Shown here one piece after another: positions 1-9,946 of a stretch of DNA of 33,201 nt. This DNA is from Parachlorella kessleri. Lineage: Eukaryota > Chlorophyta > Trebouxiophyceae > Chlorellales > Chlorellaceae. Position 1 is the stretch's first letter; every line of letters begins with the position of its first letter. Both the position numbers and the translations under genes were made by a program. The notes under the pieces are model-generated. The model did no database searches. It was not told the DNA's origin and saw nothing but the letters and a program-made list of their open reading frames with translations. The stretch spans positions 1-33,201 of the forward strand of contig BBXU01001355.1 of NCBI GenBank assembly GCA_001598975.1, given 5' to 3'.

Positions 1-14
1 ACGACCCCTTACAC

Positions 15-3000
15 TCACAAAGCCAGGCCCAGCACGCAGCCACAAGGCTGCCCTTGCCTCAAGACCCCACCTGGCATGGGCCCTGCCACAACCATCCCGG
101 GCGGCACCATGAAGTGACCCATGGGCCCCGCCGCCACCATGCCACCTGGCATCTGAGTCCCGTAAGGAGGCATCGCATACGCCATCCCAGCCGCCGCTGC
201 AGCCATAGGCGAGGCTCCGGCTGCCATATGCGGCCCTGCACCGCCTGGCGGCGGCGGCAGCGCGCCATTGGTGCGCCGCGGCCCGCCGCCGCCGCCGCCT
301 CGGCTGCTGCTGCGCCCGGCTGCGGGTGCCTGCTGCCCTCCCAGTTCCGGAAACTGCACAGGCAACCGCCCAACCCTATTACTGCCTCGCCCAGCAAAGA
401 ATTCTGTCCTCGTGGCCAAGTTCACTTGGCTTCCACAGTGGCTTCAATCTGCAACATAAGTGTGACATGCGCTGCGACAGGAGCAATCCGTGACTCACAC
501 CAACACCACCAGTCTTTCACATGCTGGATCAGTAAATTCTCCACGTGCAGTGTCCCTGCTCTCTGCCACACTTCTGCTGTCACATCCCCCACCTCTGAGC
601 TGTAAGTTGGTCGGATGTAGATGCTCTGCTGGGCCTCGGTCTCCTCGCCAAACCCGGGGTCAAATCGCGGCCCAGACCTGCATAGGCGTTTGCCACGCCA
701 CTTGCAGCTGAGAGATGCCTTCCCACCATGCAAACCAGCGTAGTACTCCAGTCTAGCGTAGGAGCGTACTGCCACCCAACCGTGCTGCCATGAGTCCCCT
801 GCAACGGGGGCTGCAAAACAGCCAGGTTTTCCTATGCCCACAAACCACCAAACCCACGTGCCCCTACTGATCGCTTGCACCACCCCGTCTGGACGGGAAA
901 ATACCCAAAAAACGCAATCAGAGACCTATCCCTACCAGGGCTACACAATTCCTCCGTGACGAGGACACTCAGGTAACAGTCATCAAACGAACTAGCCTGC
1001 TTGGGACTGAAGACGTGCACACCAAACCGCAAAGGATGGTCTACAAAAGTTCATGTAAGATGACTGGAAAGAAGAAACGAACCACGGTCCACCCCATAAT
1101 CCATCCCCCACTCTACACACACCCCGTAGGTTGCAGATTTGTACCACTGCGACTGCCTGCCCTTCATTCTCTATCTGAGAAGATCCCAAGGCAGTCACCT
1201 GGAGCCACCAGCTGGCCTGCTATCATGTGGGACTGCACCGCTTCCAGTCCTTGGCCACAGGCAGGTGCCCAAGCAAGCACAAACCTGTTCCTCCTAAAGT
1301 CTGGGTCATTCATGTCCTCGCTCTTGTTCCGCAGGACGGCCTTGCGCCCGCCGTTGGCGGCGCCCCCTCCCCGGCCGCCAGCCCCCATGGGGACCCACCC
1401 AGCGGGCGCAGCGCCGTACCCGCCAGCAGCCGCTGCACGGCCAGATTCGTAAAGTGCAGCAGTTAGCTTGTGTAGGGAGGCATCCACAGATGTTGTGCTG
1501 AGCTACTTCCTCTCGCCTCTGCACCCTTTACCAACCTGCACATGATGGGTGATGAAGCCTACCAAGGGCAATACCTGCCGGCCAGCAGCCCAAAGCACCC
1601 CAGGGGTGTATGATGACTGCCTGGCAAGGTCAAAACAGTAGCACCCGATGGACCACGGCTTCACAACCAATCCCTAGCGATACTTGGACCTCTCTCCAAC
1701 AACCCCAGCAACGCGCCCCCACGCCTTCCTCACTCCCCACACCACTCCCTTTCCAAGGAGCTGCTCGGCGCTACGCTGGCCCTTGCCTTGCCGAGCGCAT
1801 CCTCACCTGGCCTGGGCGGAGATACAGGGAAGGGGCTGTGCATGGGCGAGGCGGGCAGGCCGCCGGCTGTGCCATACACTGCCTGCGCGCCGGGAGGCAG
1901 GCCCAGCTGCTGCGGCTGCTGCATGTACGCGCTTGCCCCCTCGCCTCCAAAGATGCGAGCGCGCGCTCGGTGGTACTCCTGCTGCCGCTCCTCTACAGAC
2001 CTGCACGAGCCACGCTTCTCCCAGGCGTCTGTCACGAACCACTTAGCCCCTCACCAGGAGTGGGGCCTCACACCTTAAAGGACCCCACAGTCCTGCTGCC
2101 TCAATCAAGAATAAGTTTCCGTCCTGTCGTGCACCCTGTTGTGCACCCGCTTGACTGTAGAGGGCAAGGAGAGATGTGAGGTGGCAAACTGGAGCCCTGG
2201 GTCGCCCCTCAGCAGCAAGGCAGCTGCACACAAGCCCGCCAGCCCAGGCGGCGGAGCTCCTGTGCTAACGCGCACCTGAACCCCGCTGCAGCTGCCCCGT
2301 CCGCATACGGCAGCCCGGCCACTACGCCTGCCTGAAGGTAGTCAGCCTGCTGCGCTGACAGCCCTGCGCCACGCGGCCCCAGCCTGTCTGGCCGCTTGCG
2401 CACAAGCACTCGAGGGGCAGGGACTGGGGAACCAGGGGACGACAACGTAGCCCCTGACGGCAGCTCTTCAATAGATACAGGTACCTGAGAAAGCTTGACC
2501 TGCAGCGTACACACTCGCCAGGTCGTCAGCACATCTCCATCCAGAAGTATAACCTTGCGCAGTGACCTTCTTTGAAGCCTCCTTGAACATTATGTAGAGA
2601 GTGGGCGCGCCATGCAACCACCGCTTCGTGGATGGCCGCGATGGCCCGGTGGATGTTGCAGGCAAGCTCAGCAAGCAAGCACACGCCCGGCTGCAAATTC
2701 ATCCCAGTGCTGCTCCCGGCAAACGCCACTGGCAGGCAACAAAAGCTCTCACCCCCTTCCCTCCGCCTTGCCAGCAGGCAGATGCCATCTTCATTCACGT
2801 TTTGCTCCCATCACACTACCCACCTTGGGCACCCTGGCGTGTGGGCCGCGGTACGCCACTATTTTACCTTGGTCCGGCCCCTGACTAATGGTGGTAGTTT
2901 CCAGACCCCAGTGCTGCGCCGTGCGGTGGGCCAGCAGGCGCTGCAAGGCACAGCAAACGCATTGCCCCAGTTCAGGTATCAGTCAGCGCTGCCTTGCGCA

Positions 3001-3765
3001 GCACCACTGCCAGCACACTCGACCTGTTGTAGCAAGGTTCTACCCACTTTCCAACCTAGCCCGATGGGCACGTTGGAAGGACCTAGAAGGCAGCTTTCTC
3101 GCTGGCTTCATATCCACAACAGCAGTTGTCCACAGCTTGTATGCCTGGCTGTCTCGCCCATTCGTCTCAAGCGCCTTGCACTCATCCACCTCCAAACCTC
3201 AAGCTTGCCTCATAAGACGTCATGTCCCTGCTGAAGATGTATTGCGGGGCTTGCGAGCTGAGCACAAAGGCCTCCACTTCCTCCTCCAGCTTGAGTACTG
3301 CAGGCAAGACACCCAGGTTGGTTGCTAGGTGCACCTAACCAGCATACATACCTCCCCAGCACAACCCTGCACCATGGCCCCCTCAGCAAGCCCACCGCAA
3401 GCTCGGCAGCGCGAGGGATCTTCCCAGCACCTGAAGCACGGTTCTTGGGATGACAGAGCGCGTCTCGCAAAGCGTGGTCTACCAAGGTCGCTGCTTCTGC
3501 GCCTGGGGCCGCACCCTCCAGGCCCACAGAACCAGGCCCGGACGAGTCCCCGCTAGCCCTGCAGGTGTTAAGGAGAGCTGCTGGGACGGCTGTGGGGACC
3601 AACGAGGCAGGGCCAGCGGCATGCGTACCCCTGCTGAGGTTGATCGACCCGCTCTGGGGACGCTGGTGGCTGCAGCATGGCCGGCCCGATCGACAGCCCT
3701 GCAACTTGTTCTGTTACTTGATCAGCGGCTGCTTCCCAATTGTCCAAAGGCGCTGCCCCTGCCAT
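15..3765 (-). CDS. R3H-SUZ domain single-stranded nucleic-acid-binding protein (spliced, 9 exons)
   Basis: Exons read downward: 3765-3629, 3558-3431, 3297-3209, 2940-2824, 2499-2276, 2000-1807, 1432-1285, 677-593, 353-15. All phases close, giving 486 residues. The family is the plant AT3G56680-type / animal R3HDM group of cytoplasmic RNA-binding proteins. A pre-R3H helical segment (VDHALRDALCHPKNR, then LKLEEEVEAFV, residues about 76-100) leads into the R3H domain, which starts at residue 119 with the signature Arg-x3-His (RLLAHRTAQHWGLE). An R[K/R]RP-type strand follows, then a SUZ motif at about 232-253 (SVEERQQEYHRARARIFGG). Further family blocks are NKSEDMNDPDFRR, RFDPGFG and SSEFPELG. 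The tail is Gly/Pro/Met/Ala-rich and disordered. The intron after residue 118 uses a GC donor. ATG 3765 lies in a good context (CACCATGG), but the 70-nt first intron is the weakest part of the model. A possible donor near 75 could carry the gene past the left edge. Confidence 0.83.
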
Positions 3766-4102
3766 GGTGCCCCAACGTTGTCCCCAGCCAAAGATATTTC
3801 AGTTCCACAAGGAAGTTGGGAAGCAAAGTAGTAAACAATTTGCAGGAAGCAGCGAGAGTGTGCAGCCGAAGATCCTGCAAGGCTGATTATCGGCGATCAG
3901 TGTCAAGCAATAGCCTGTGCCTACATAACACAGGTTTCGTGTAGGAACGGTAGGCAAGGGAGAAGCATCACAGAAGGCCTGGATGGAGGTCCCTGGGGTG
4001 CAAGTGAAGGTCCCCCTCAGGGTCGAAAGCGTTGTCCTGCCCACAGTGACACCTTGCTGACCAGCTGTTTCCGGACCTATCCGCGGCAATCATAATAGTG
4101 GT
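3766..4102. promoter_or_regulatory. 337-bp shared upstream region between R3H-SUZ gene and cyanase
   Basis: This gap lies between the two divergent start codons (3765 on minus, 4103 on plus), so it should hold both promoters and 5' UTRs. I see no convincing TATA box or long repeat in it. Its promoter role is inferred from position only. Confidence 0.4.
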
Positions 4103-5777
4103 ATGGCGAGACAGCTGCGGGCATTACGGCGTCATGGGGGAGCCATGTCTGCCATGGTAGATGTCGGGGCGCTACTGGGCGTGCAGCAAAAGACAACCTC
4201 TGTACCACTTGGATCGAGGGGCCTTGCGACAACGACTTCTCAATACGCACCTAGGACAAGAAGAGGTGAGGGTGGATCGGGGGTAATCTGCAGATTCAAG
4301 GGCAATGGCTCTCTGGGCACTCACAAGTTGCCTGGGATGTTTCTTGACGGGCCTTTTCTAAGAACTAAGAAACAGAAATCTGCTCTTGTGGCCGCGTACA
4401 CCTGCTTCCTTTACTAGCAAGTGACTTGGGCAGCGCCCTGCTTTCTCCCCAACTGCAGACAAAGAGGAGCTGGTGCAGCAACTGCTGACAGCCAAGGCGG
4501 CCTCAGGGAAGACCTTCACCCAGATAGCAGCCGAGGCTGGCCTGACCAATGCTTACACGGCTCAGCTGTTTTTCAACCAGGTAGGGTGGTGGGTGTGGGG
4601 GGCCGCACCAACGAGTTTTGTGAGGACTCATTCTGTGGCAACCTGCCGCAGAAGCACGCTCACAGCTCTAGCCAGCACGGCAGACCAGTAAGGCAATATT
4701 CTTCAATTTTAGTCGGCAGTGCGAACGGAGGAGAGGTTGGGGTGGACTGAACTAGCGGCGCTGGATGTATAGGCACGGTACCATGCAGCAGTCCTGTGGT
4801 CACCTTGTCGCAACGTTGCCAGGATGCGTGTAGCCACCTCAGGTGCTGTCTGGCCCAACCGCAGCAACACTCTCCTGCACACAGGGTCACCTTGCCTGTC
4901 TGCAGGCTCAGCTCAAGCCAGAAAGCGCTGAGCGGCTGCAGCAGGCTGTGCCAGGGCTCAGCAACGAGCTGGTGGCGGCCATGAGCCTGACTCCCATTCG
5001 CTCATTTAACCCTGACTTACTACAGGAACCGCTGGTTTATCGCCTGTATGAGGTGGGTGGGTGGGTGGGTGTGTTGGTGGGCAGGGTGCATACAAGGCTG
5101 GGGAAGAGGGTGCTGCTGTACCCACCCAACCTAGCTTGGCTATTGTGCCTTGCTGTGGCATCAGTTGGCACGAGCGCTGGACATGCTTGCTTGCCTCAAT
5201 CCTACACGCTGGGATGGCACATCTGGGGGTTACCCTCATGTCAGAAAGCTTGCTGGCAAGAGGCCCAGGCAGGTGGCTTTTTTTAGCTGGTTGGTGGTCA
5301 CAAGGGCCCGAGAGGCCAGCAGCTTTGCTTGTGCTTGGCTTGTGTGGGACCTATGGTTTAGCTACCGTGGGTGTAGTGGGCGGCTTGTAAGGGGATGTTC
5401 CGGCCAATTGCTAGTACTAGCAGAAAATGTTAACAGAGGGGTTAGGGTCGAACTGTACTGACAGGGGTGGGGGCAGTAGTGTCATTGCAGGCCTTTGTTG
5501 GTGCGTGCAGGCGGTCACCCACTATGGGGAGGCGCTGAAAGCCATCACTAATGAGGAGTTTGGCGACGGGATCATGTCGGCCATCGACTTCTACTGCACC
5601 GTGGGAAAGATCAAGGGGGCGGGCGGCGAGGACCGGGTGCTGCTGACCTTTAATGGCAAGTTCCTGCCACACGTGGAGCAGCTGGCAGAGAAGAACACGG
5701 CTCCCGGCGCCGGCGCTGACACCCAAGGCAACCATGGCAAGAAGAGGAGGAAAGCGCGGCCCAAGTCGGAGGAATAG
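4103..5777 (+). CDS. CYN: Cyanate hydratase (cyanase), 4 exons, with presequence and basic C-terminal tail
   Basis: Exons 4103-4265, 4459-4580, 4906-5052 and 5511-5777 encode 232 residues. Cyanase converts cyanate and bicarbonate to ammonia and CO2, detoxifying cyanate and releasing nitrogen. The N-terminal helical domain ([19 protein letters not shown], residues 56-95) precedes the catalytic domain. The known catalytic triad is present with exact spacing: Arg141 and Glu144 in PLVYRLYE and Ser167 in DGIMSAIDF, matching R96/E99/S122 of the E. coli enzyme. The first ~54 residues are Arg/Ser/Thr-rich with almost no acidic residues ([13 protein letters not shown]...), suggesting a mitochondrial transit peptide, perhaps cleaved near RGLA. 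The usual ending around NGKFLPY is replaced by a ~36-residue extension finishing in KKRRKARPK. Donors are GTGAGG, GTAGGG and GTGGGT. Very high confidence in identity; localisation is inferred. Confidence 0.95.
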
Positions 5778-6079
5778 TGAGGCTGGCATCAAGCATCAGC
5801 TGAGGGGCACAGGGTGCGTGTGGCCACAAGCTTTCCATAGCGCGGTCACACACCCATAGCAACCGGAGGCAGCTTTGTATTTAGGATCCTAGCATTCAGC
5901 GCAGCTGCTAGGTTGAAGCTTGGTTCTGCCGCTAGCCCTTGCGGTAAACTCATGCAAGTGCATTGGCTGATTATCGCTCAACGGTAGTGATCATTGGGGT
6001 AGGCAGCTTATTGGTTTGAAGCCGCATCTTGCGGCCAGGCAGCTTTAGATCTGTCACACAAGCCTCTCCATTGTATATT

Positions 6080-6084
6080 TGTAA
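6080..6084 (+). terminator. Candidate TGTAA polyadenylation signal for cyanase
   Basis: TGTAA is the usual poly(A) signal of green algae. This copy lies about 300 nt after the cyanase stop codon. It is a short motif, so the assignment rests on position. Confidence 0.4.
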
Positions 6085-6115
6085 TGTCTGCTTGAGTTCA
6101 TCACCCAATGGCAGT

Positions 6116-6153
6116 CATATATTGGTACAGCTCCCATATATTGGTACAGCTCC
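6116..6153. repeat. 19-bp direct repeat, two perfect copies
   Basis: CATATATTGGTACAGCTCC occurs at 6116-6134 and again immediately at 6135-6153. It lies in intergenic sequence; no function is evident. Confidence 0.9.
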
Positions 6154-6883
6154 CATTAACAGTGATTAGGCTATATGAATCTGGCAGAATAAAGTTCCTA
6201 CGCAGGAAGGGCAAGGTGGAGTTAGTGCCTGGCACTGTGCACAAGGGAGCTTGATCACCCTTACAGAAGCACCCATGAAAGCCAACATTGTTGCTGTACA
6301 ATATATTTGGCACATCAATTATGGCATGCACAAAACCCTACTGAACTTGTGGCGTGAGAGCCAACGGTATCGCCAATTGGAAGGCCCCGCAGGAAACGGC
6401 CCATGCCCCATAGAGCAGCACCATAGTGAGCCTTCTCAGCTTTTCAACCATGTTTAAGCAAAACTTTGTCACACGTTTTTGGTAGCCATAGGCATGGCCA
6501 TAGGCTGCAGGTAGCTTCACCTCTTGCACACCTTGCTGTGTTGCGCTGCCCACGTCAGAGCGGTTCATATCACGAACGGAGGAAACCATCCCCATGAAGA
6601 TGTGGCCCTGTTGCTCATGTTTGTCCCCATGCATCTGCAGACACGCCACTCCTTCCTGACGCCAGCTCGTACCTGAAACTTCCCATGGCCTCACCTCCCA
6701 GCGCGCTGAATCAATTAAGCAAACAATTCGCTTCCCACAGCGCACTGAAGCCATGGCTTGGTGTAGCAGCCAGCTTAAGGTACATTCTGCCAGATCCACT
6801 CTAGCACCTTTCGCCCTGTGCTAGGCATGATGCACTCCAGCGCTCCGCGCATTTGCTGCCACAACCTGCGGGCACCAGCCAGC

Positions 6884-6888
6884 TTACA
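6884..6888 (-). terminator. Candidate TGTAA polyadenylation signal for the SnRK2-like gene
   Basis: TTACA on the plus strand reads TGTAA on the minus strand, about 155 nt past the stop at 7042. Assigned by motif and position only. Confidence 0.35.
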
Positions 6889-7041
6889 TCACATCCACAC
6901 TGACTTAAGTGTCACTCGCCAACGCCTGACAAGGGGCCACCCATTATTAACCGGCCTAATTATCAGCATCCAGCCGGGGGCTTAGCCAAGCCAGCCAACT
7001 TGCTCTTATTCCACGAGATGCATCCACCAATAGGCGTTGAG

Positions 7042-9700
7042 TCAGTGCACCAAGCACGCAGCAGGGCCAGGCGTCAGATCCGACATCGCCATCACATGCA
7101 TGGAAGGCAGTTTGTGTGTCTGTAGGATTCGTCTGGGCCAGCCAGTAGCAGTTGCTGGGGTTATATACAGCAGCCCAAGCGGCAGGCCAGCCACGGCCTG
7201 CCCGGTGCACAGCTGCTTGTGTGTCGAGTGTTTTCCACTGCCCGCCTCTACCTGGTCAATGATGCCTCGCAGCTGCTCCTCTGCCTGCACCGGCGTGTGG
7301 TCGCGCCGCAGGGCTTCCTGGTGCTGCCGGAGTAGCTCGGCTGGGAGGTCCTGCGGCCACAGCGTGCACAGCACACCTTTGCTCGAGGGTCCATGTGACC
7401 TGCAGCTGTCAAGGTTGTACACCCTGGGAGGCTCCCTGGGGTGCCCCCTCCTCAGATGCTGTCATTCGTAAAGCCAGATGCTGAATCAACACCCATGGGC
7501 CCTCCAACCCTGGATCGTACTTATGTATCTATGTGTAAGGCAGGCCAGTCCTGGCCACCTGCTTGAACCACGGGTGCTCCATGACACCCTTAATGGACAG
7601 GCGCTTGGCTGGGGCTTTCTCCAGCAGGCGGGTCAACAGATCATGGCAGGCGTCGCTGATCGCAGGAGAATCCGGCAGCCTGTAGTCAGCCTGTAGTAGG
7701 CATGGGCAGGGCAGTGGGTCGGGTGAAGAGTCGTGAGATTGGCTGTTTATGACTACAGAGGCCGTGCTGCCACACAGGGAGACAATGGCGGTGGCTAGTG
7801 CGGCTGCGAACCCCTGATAGCCAGTGGAGCCCCCAGTTGCAGCTGCAGGTTAGCCCTCTGCCCAGATGTTGCAGGCACCAAGCTAGGCCCCGGAGTCGAA
7901 TGCCAAGCCTGGACAAGCGACACTCCGGGAGGAATCCCAGGACCATGAACTAGCTAGCTTTTCCCCTAGCTAGCTTTTCCAGGTCTCCCCACCCACACAT
8001 TGAATACACATTCCCCCCTTCCCTGGGGTAGAACAGCAAGCGAGGCTGCTTGCCTCCAGGATGCGGCAGATGGTGGCATGCACCCGGCTGGCAAAGGGCA
8101 GGCTCTTATCCCCCGGCCGCTCAAAGGGATGGTGTCCGTACAGCAGCGTGTACAGCATGGCACCCGCCGCCCAGGCATCAGCTGGCTTGCCACCCCCCTC
8201 CAGCTGTGTGATGGCCTCTGCATTGACCGGTGGCCGGAGTGCCCAGCCGTTACGTGCGTAGGCCCAGGCTTATGCCAGCCTCCCAATGGTTCCAAGCACA
8301 GCACCGGAGAGTGGGAACATGAGCGTACCCACCCGCAATCCACAACTCGATTCATATCAACTGGTGGAATTGCCAATGTCAGGTCTGCATAGAAATCAAA
8401 TTGCCGGCTTGCCTACACTTCTGCCACTCCGCAACGCACAGCTGAAAAGAAACTGCTGCAACCCCGTGATTAGGAAGCAAGTCATTCGAGTGTGCCATTG
8501 ATCTCTCTTCCCTAAAATTGCTCCTCAAGTACCTCACCCGGCGCTAGGTAGTCTCCCATGCGGGAGTGGGGGAACTGGTCCTGCAAGTCCTGCAGCAGCC
8601 CGGTGTAATCAAAGTGCCGCAGCTTCAGGCGGGGCCAAGGGCTGCCAGGCTGGCGGGCCAAGAAAGCATGCTCAAGGCGCAGGTCCTTGCAGCTGGCGCC
8701 TGCCGGGGTCAGTCAGGGTGGGAAAGAGTCACCACTAGGGGCAACATTCCATGGCAGAGCATGACTGCTGCTTCAGACTACTGCAATGGGACATATCATG
8801 TGAGGTGGCTGCTGCTGCTGCGATAGGCCAGAAGAACCCTACATAGATGTCTCCAAGTGCCCCACGTCAGTGCCCAGTAAGGCAGTAAAGCACTGGCTGA
8901 TAAGTGCAGCCGAGTGGCAAGACGGAGGTGCAGCTTACTTGCCTTGTGCGTGGAGATAGTCCATGGCCAGCACGATTTGCTGGAAGAACCAGCGGGCCTC
9001 GCCTTCCGGGAGGCCCCCTTGCTGCTGAACATACTCCATGGCATCCCCGTCCGGAGCACACTCCATCACCAACCCTGCAAGGCCAGGCCGCGGGTGTGTG
9101 CTGCGGGAGTGTGGTGCATGTCATTTTGTCGGTCATCACGGCTGGTTCGCGTGAGTGCTGTGAACGCGCTAGCAATTCAATAGTAGGGCTCGGAAGAAGA
9201 CATACGCTATGCCTGCCACGCTTACCAAAGTATGGCGGGCAGGCTAGCGCCTGCCTCACGTCAAGCAGGCAGGGGTGAACCAGCCGCATCTGCTCAGCAA
9301 TGCGCTGGATGCAGTCTGCAGCACCACCAAGGGCTGAAGTTTTATTTGGGCACTTCAGGTACACACAGTAAGGGAGAAGCATCAGTGTGGCAAACCAAGC
9401 CAAACCTAGAGGTACGCCCACTTAGGCCCTGTATTGTGGTACTGAGGAACTCGACAGCACGCTGCACGGCCCTAAACTACCAGTTCGCTCACCCTTGTCT
9501 TCTAGGGGAATCCACTGAGCGTCCTGGCGCGTGTCCCTCCGGTGCAGCCTGTTATCGAACCACCGTATGGCAACCAGCTCCTGGGTCGCCTTGTCCCTGG
9601 CCAGAACAACAAAGCCGTACTGTGCATCTGTCAGCCGACGAACTGTTTCAAACCCTGCGTGACCCGCTAAGGGGTCTGGCTCTGGCTTGGAGTTGTGCAT
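7042..9700 (-). CDS. SnRK2-family protein kinase with degenerate catalytic motifs (probable pseudokinase), 7 exons
   Basis: Exons read downward: 9700-9493, 9315-9226, 9074-8943, 8699-8538, 8217-8054, 7690-7559, 7350-7042 (398 residues). The fold follows SnRK2 closely: LVMECAPDGDAMEYV, EARWFFQQIVLAMDYLHAQ, GDYLAPEAIT, DAWAAGAMLYTLLYGHHPFE, then MEHPWFKQDLPAELL and EEQLRGIIDQ, like the SnRK2 C-terminal helix. The active site does not. The glycine loop reads LTDAQYGFVV (one Gly left), the VAIK lysine is Arg46, HRD is CKD with Asp149 kept, the catalytic-loop Asn is His154, and DFG is HFD (172-174). Weak or absent phosphotransfer is therefore expected, with a scaffold or regulatory role more likely. 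Two introns use GC donors (AAG|GCAAGT, GAG|GCAAGC). The 3' end is uncertain: a donor at 7270 (CAG|GTAGAG) could lead to another exon. The ATG at 9700 faces the D2HGDH gene. Confidence 0.85.
7950..7980. repeat. Short direct repeat in an intron of the SnRK2-like gene
   Basis: CTAGCTAGCTTTTCC occurs at 7950-7964 and 7966-7980, separated by one base, within the intron between exons 5 and 6. Each copy contains the palindrome CTAGCTAG. Confidence 0.85.
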
Positions 9701-9946
9701 CGCCTGCCAGCTGAAAGATACTCCCGAAACGCTACGCTTGCGCTGAAGTCTTAGACCCTATACAAATTGATCAAACATGAGCAAAGACTCCAAGACGAGA
9801 TCGGGCATCTGCAGGGGGACACACTCGTCTTCCTCCCAGCGTCCAGCTCAGCCGCGCCCATGGCCGCGCCCTATGACGGCTGCATTAGTCAGGCCCTGCT
9901 CCTCTGGGAAAAACCAATTCCAGCACCCTTGGGGACGAGTTTCGCC
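9701..9946. promoter_or_regulatory. 246-bp shared upstream region between SnRK2-like gene and D2HGDH
   Basis: The start codons at 9700 (minus) and 9947 (plus) face away from this short gap, so a bidirectional promoter is the simplest reading. A TATA-like stretch (TATACAAA) lies near 9759-9766. The plus-strand frame is open upstream of 9947 as far as 9767, so a longer D2HGDH N-terminus is possible but less like a transit peptide. Confidence 0.45.

Larger units (their letters stand above)
5778..7041. other. Intergenic region between convergent cyanase and SnRK2-like genes
   Basis: About 1.26 kb with no recognisable gene. It is AT-richer than its surroundings. It contains a TGTAA polyadenylation-type motif at 6080-6084 (plus strand, cyanase side) and the reverse complement TTACA at 6884-6888 (kinase side). 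A short direct repeat lies at 6116-6153. An open frame on the minus strand (6338-6799, 153 codons) matches nothing I recognise and lacks gene-like codon use. Confidence 0.6.

Noticed and set aside
3210..3704. Unspliced start of the R3H gene at 3704
   Set aside because: The codon there is TTG, and no ATG exists in that frame upstream of the conserved segment. Splicing from ATG 3765 explains it better.
6338..6799. 153-codon minus-strand frame in the cyanase-kinase gap
   Set aside because: No motif, no splice continuity with the kinase gene, and codon use unlike the real exons. It may be chance, though a lineage-specific gene is not excluded.
8933..8942. GT donor (GGCAA|GTAAGC) for kinase intron 3
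   Set aside because: It leaves the wrong phase for the acceptor at 8700-8702. The alternative acceptor needed would shorten the conserved YLH-to-KD spacing by one residue. The GC donor AAG|GCAAGT fits exactly.
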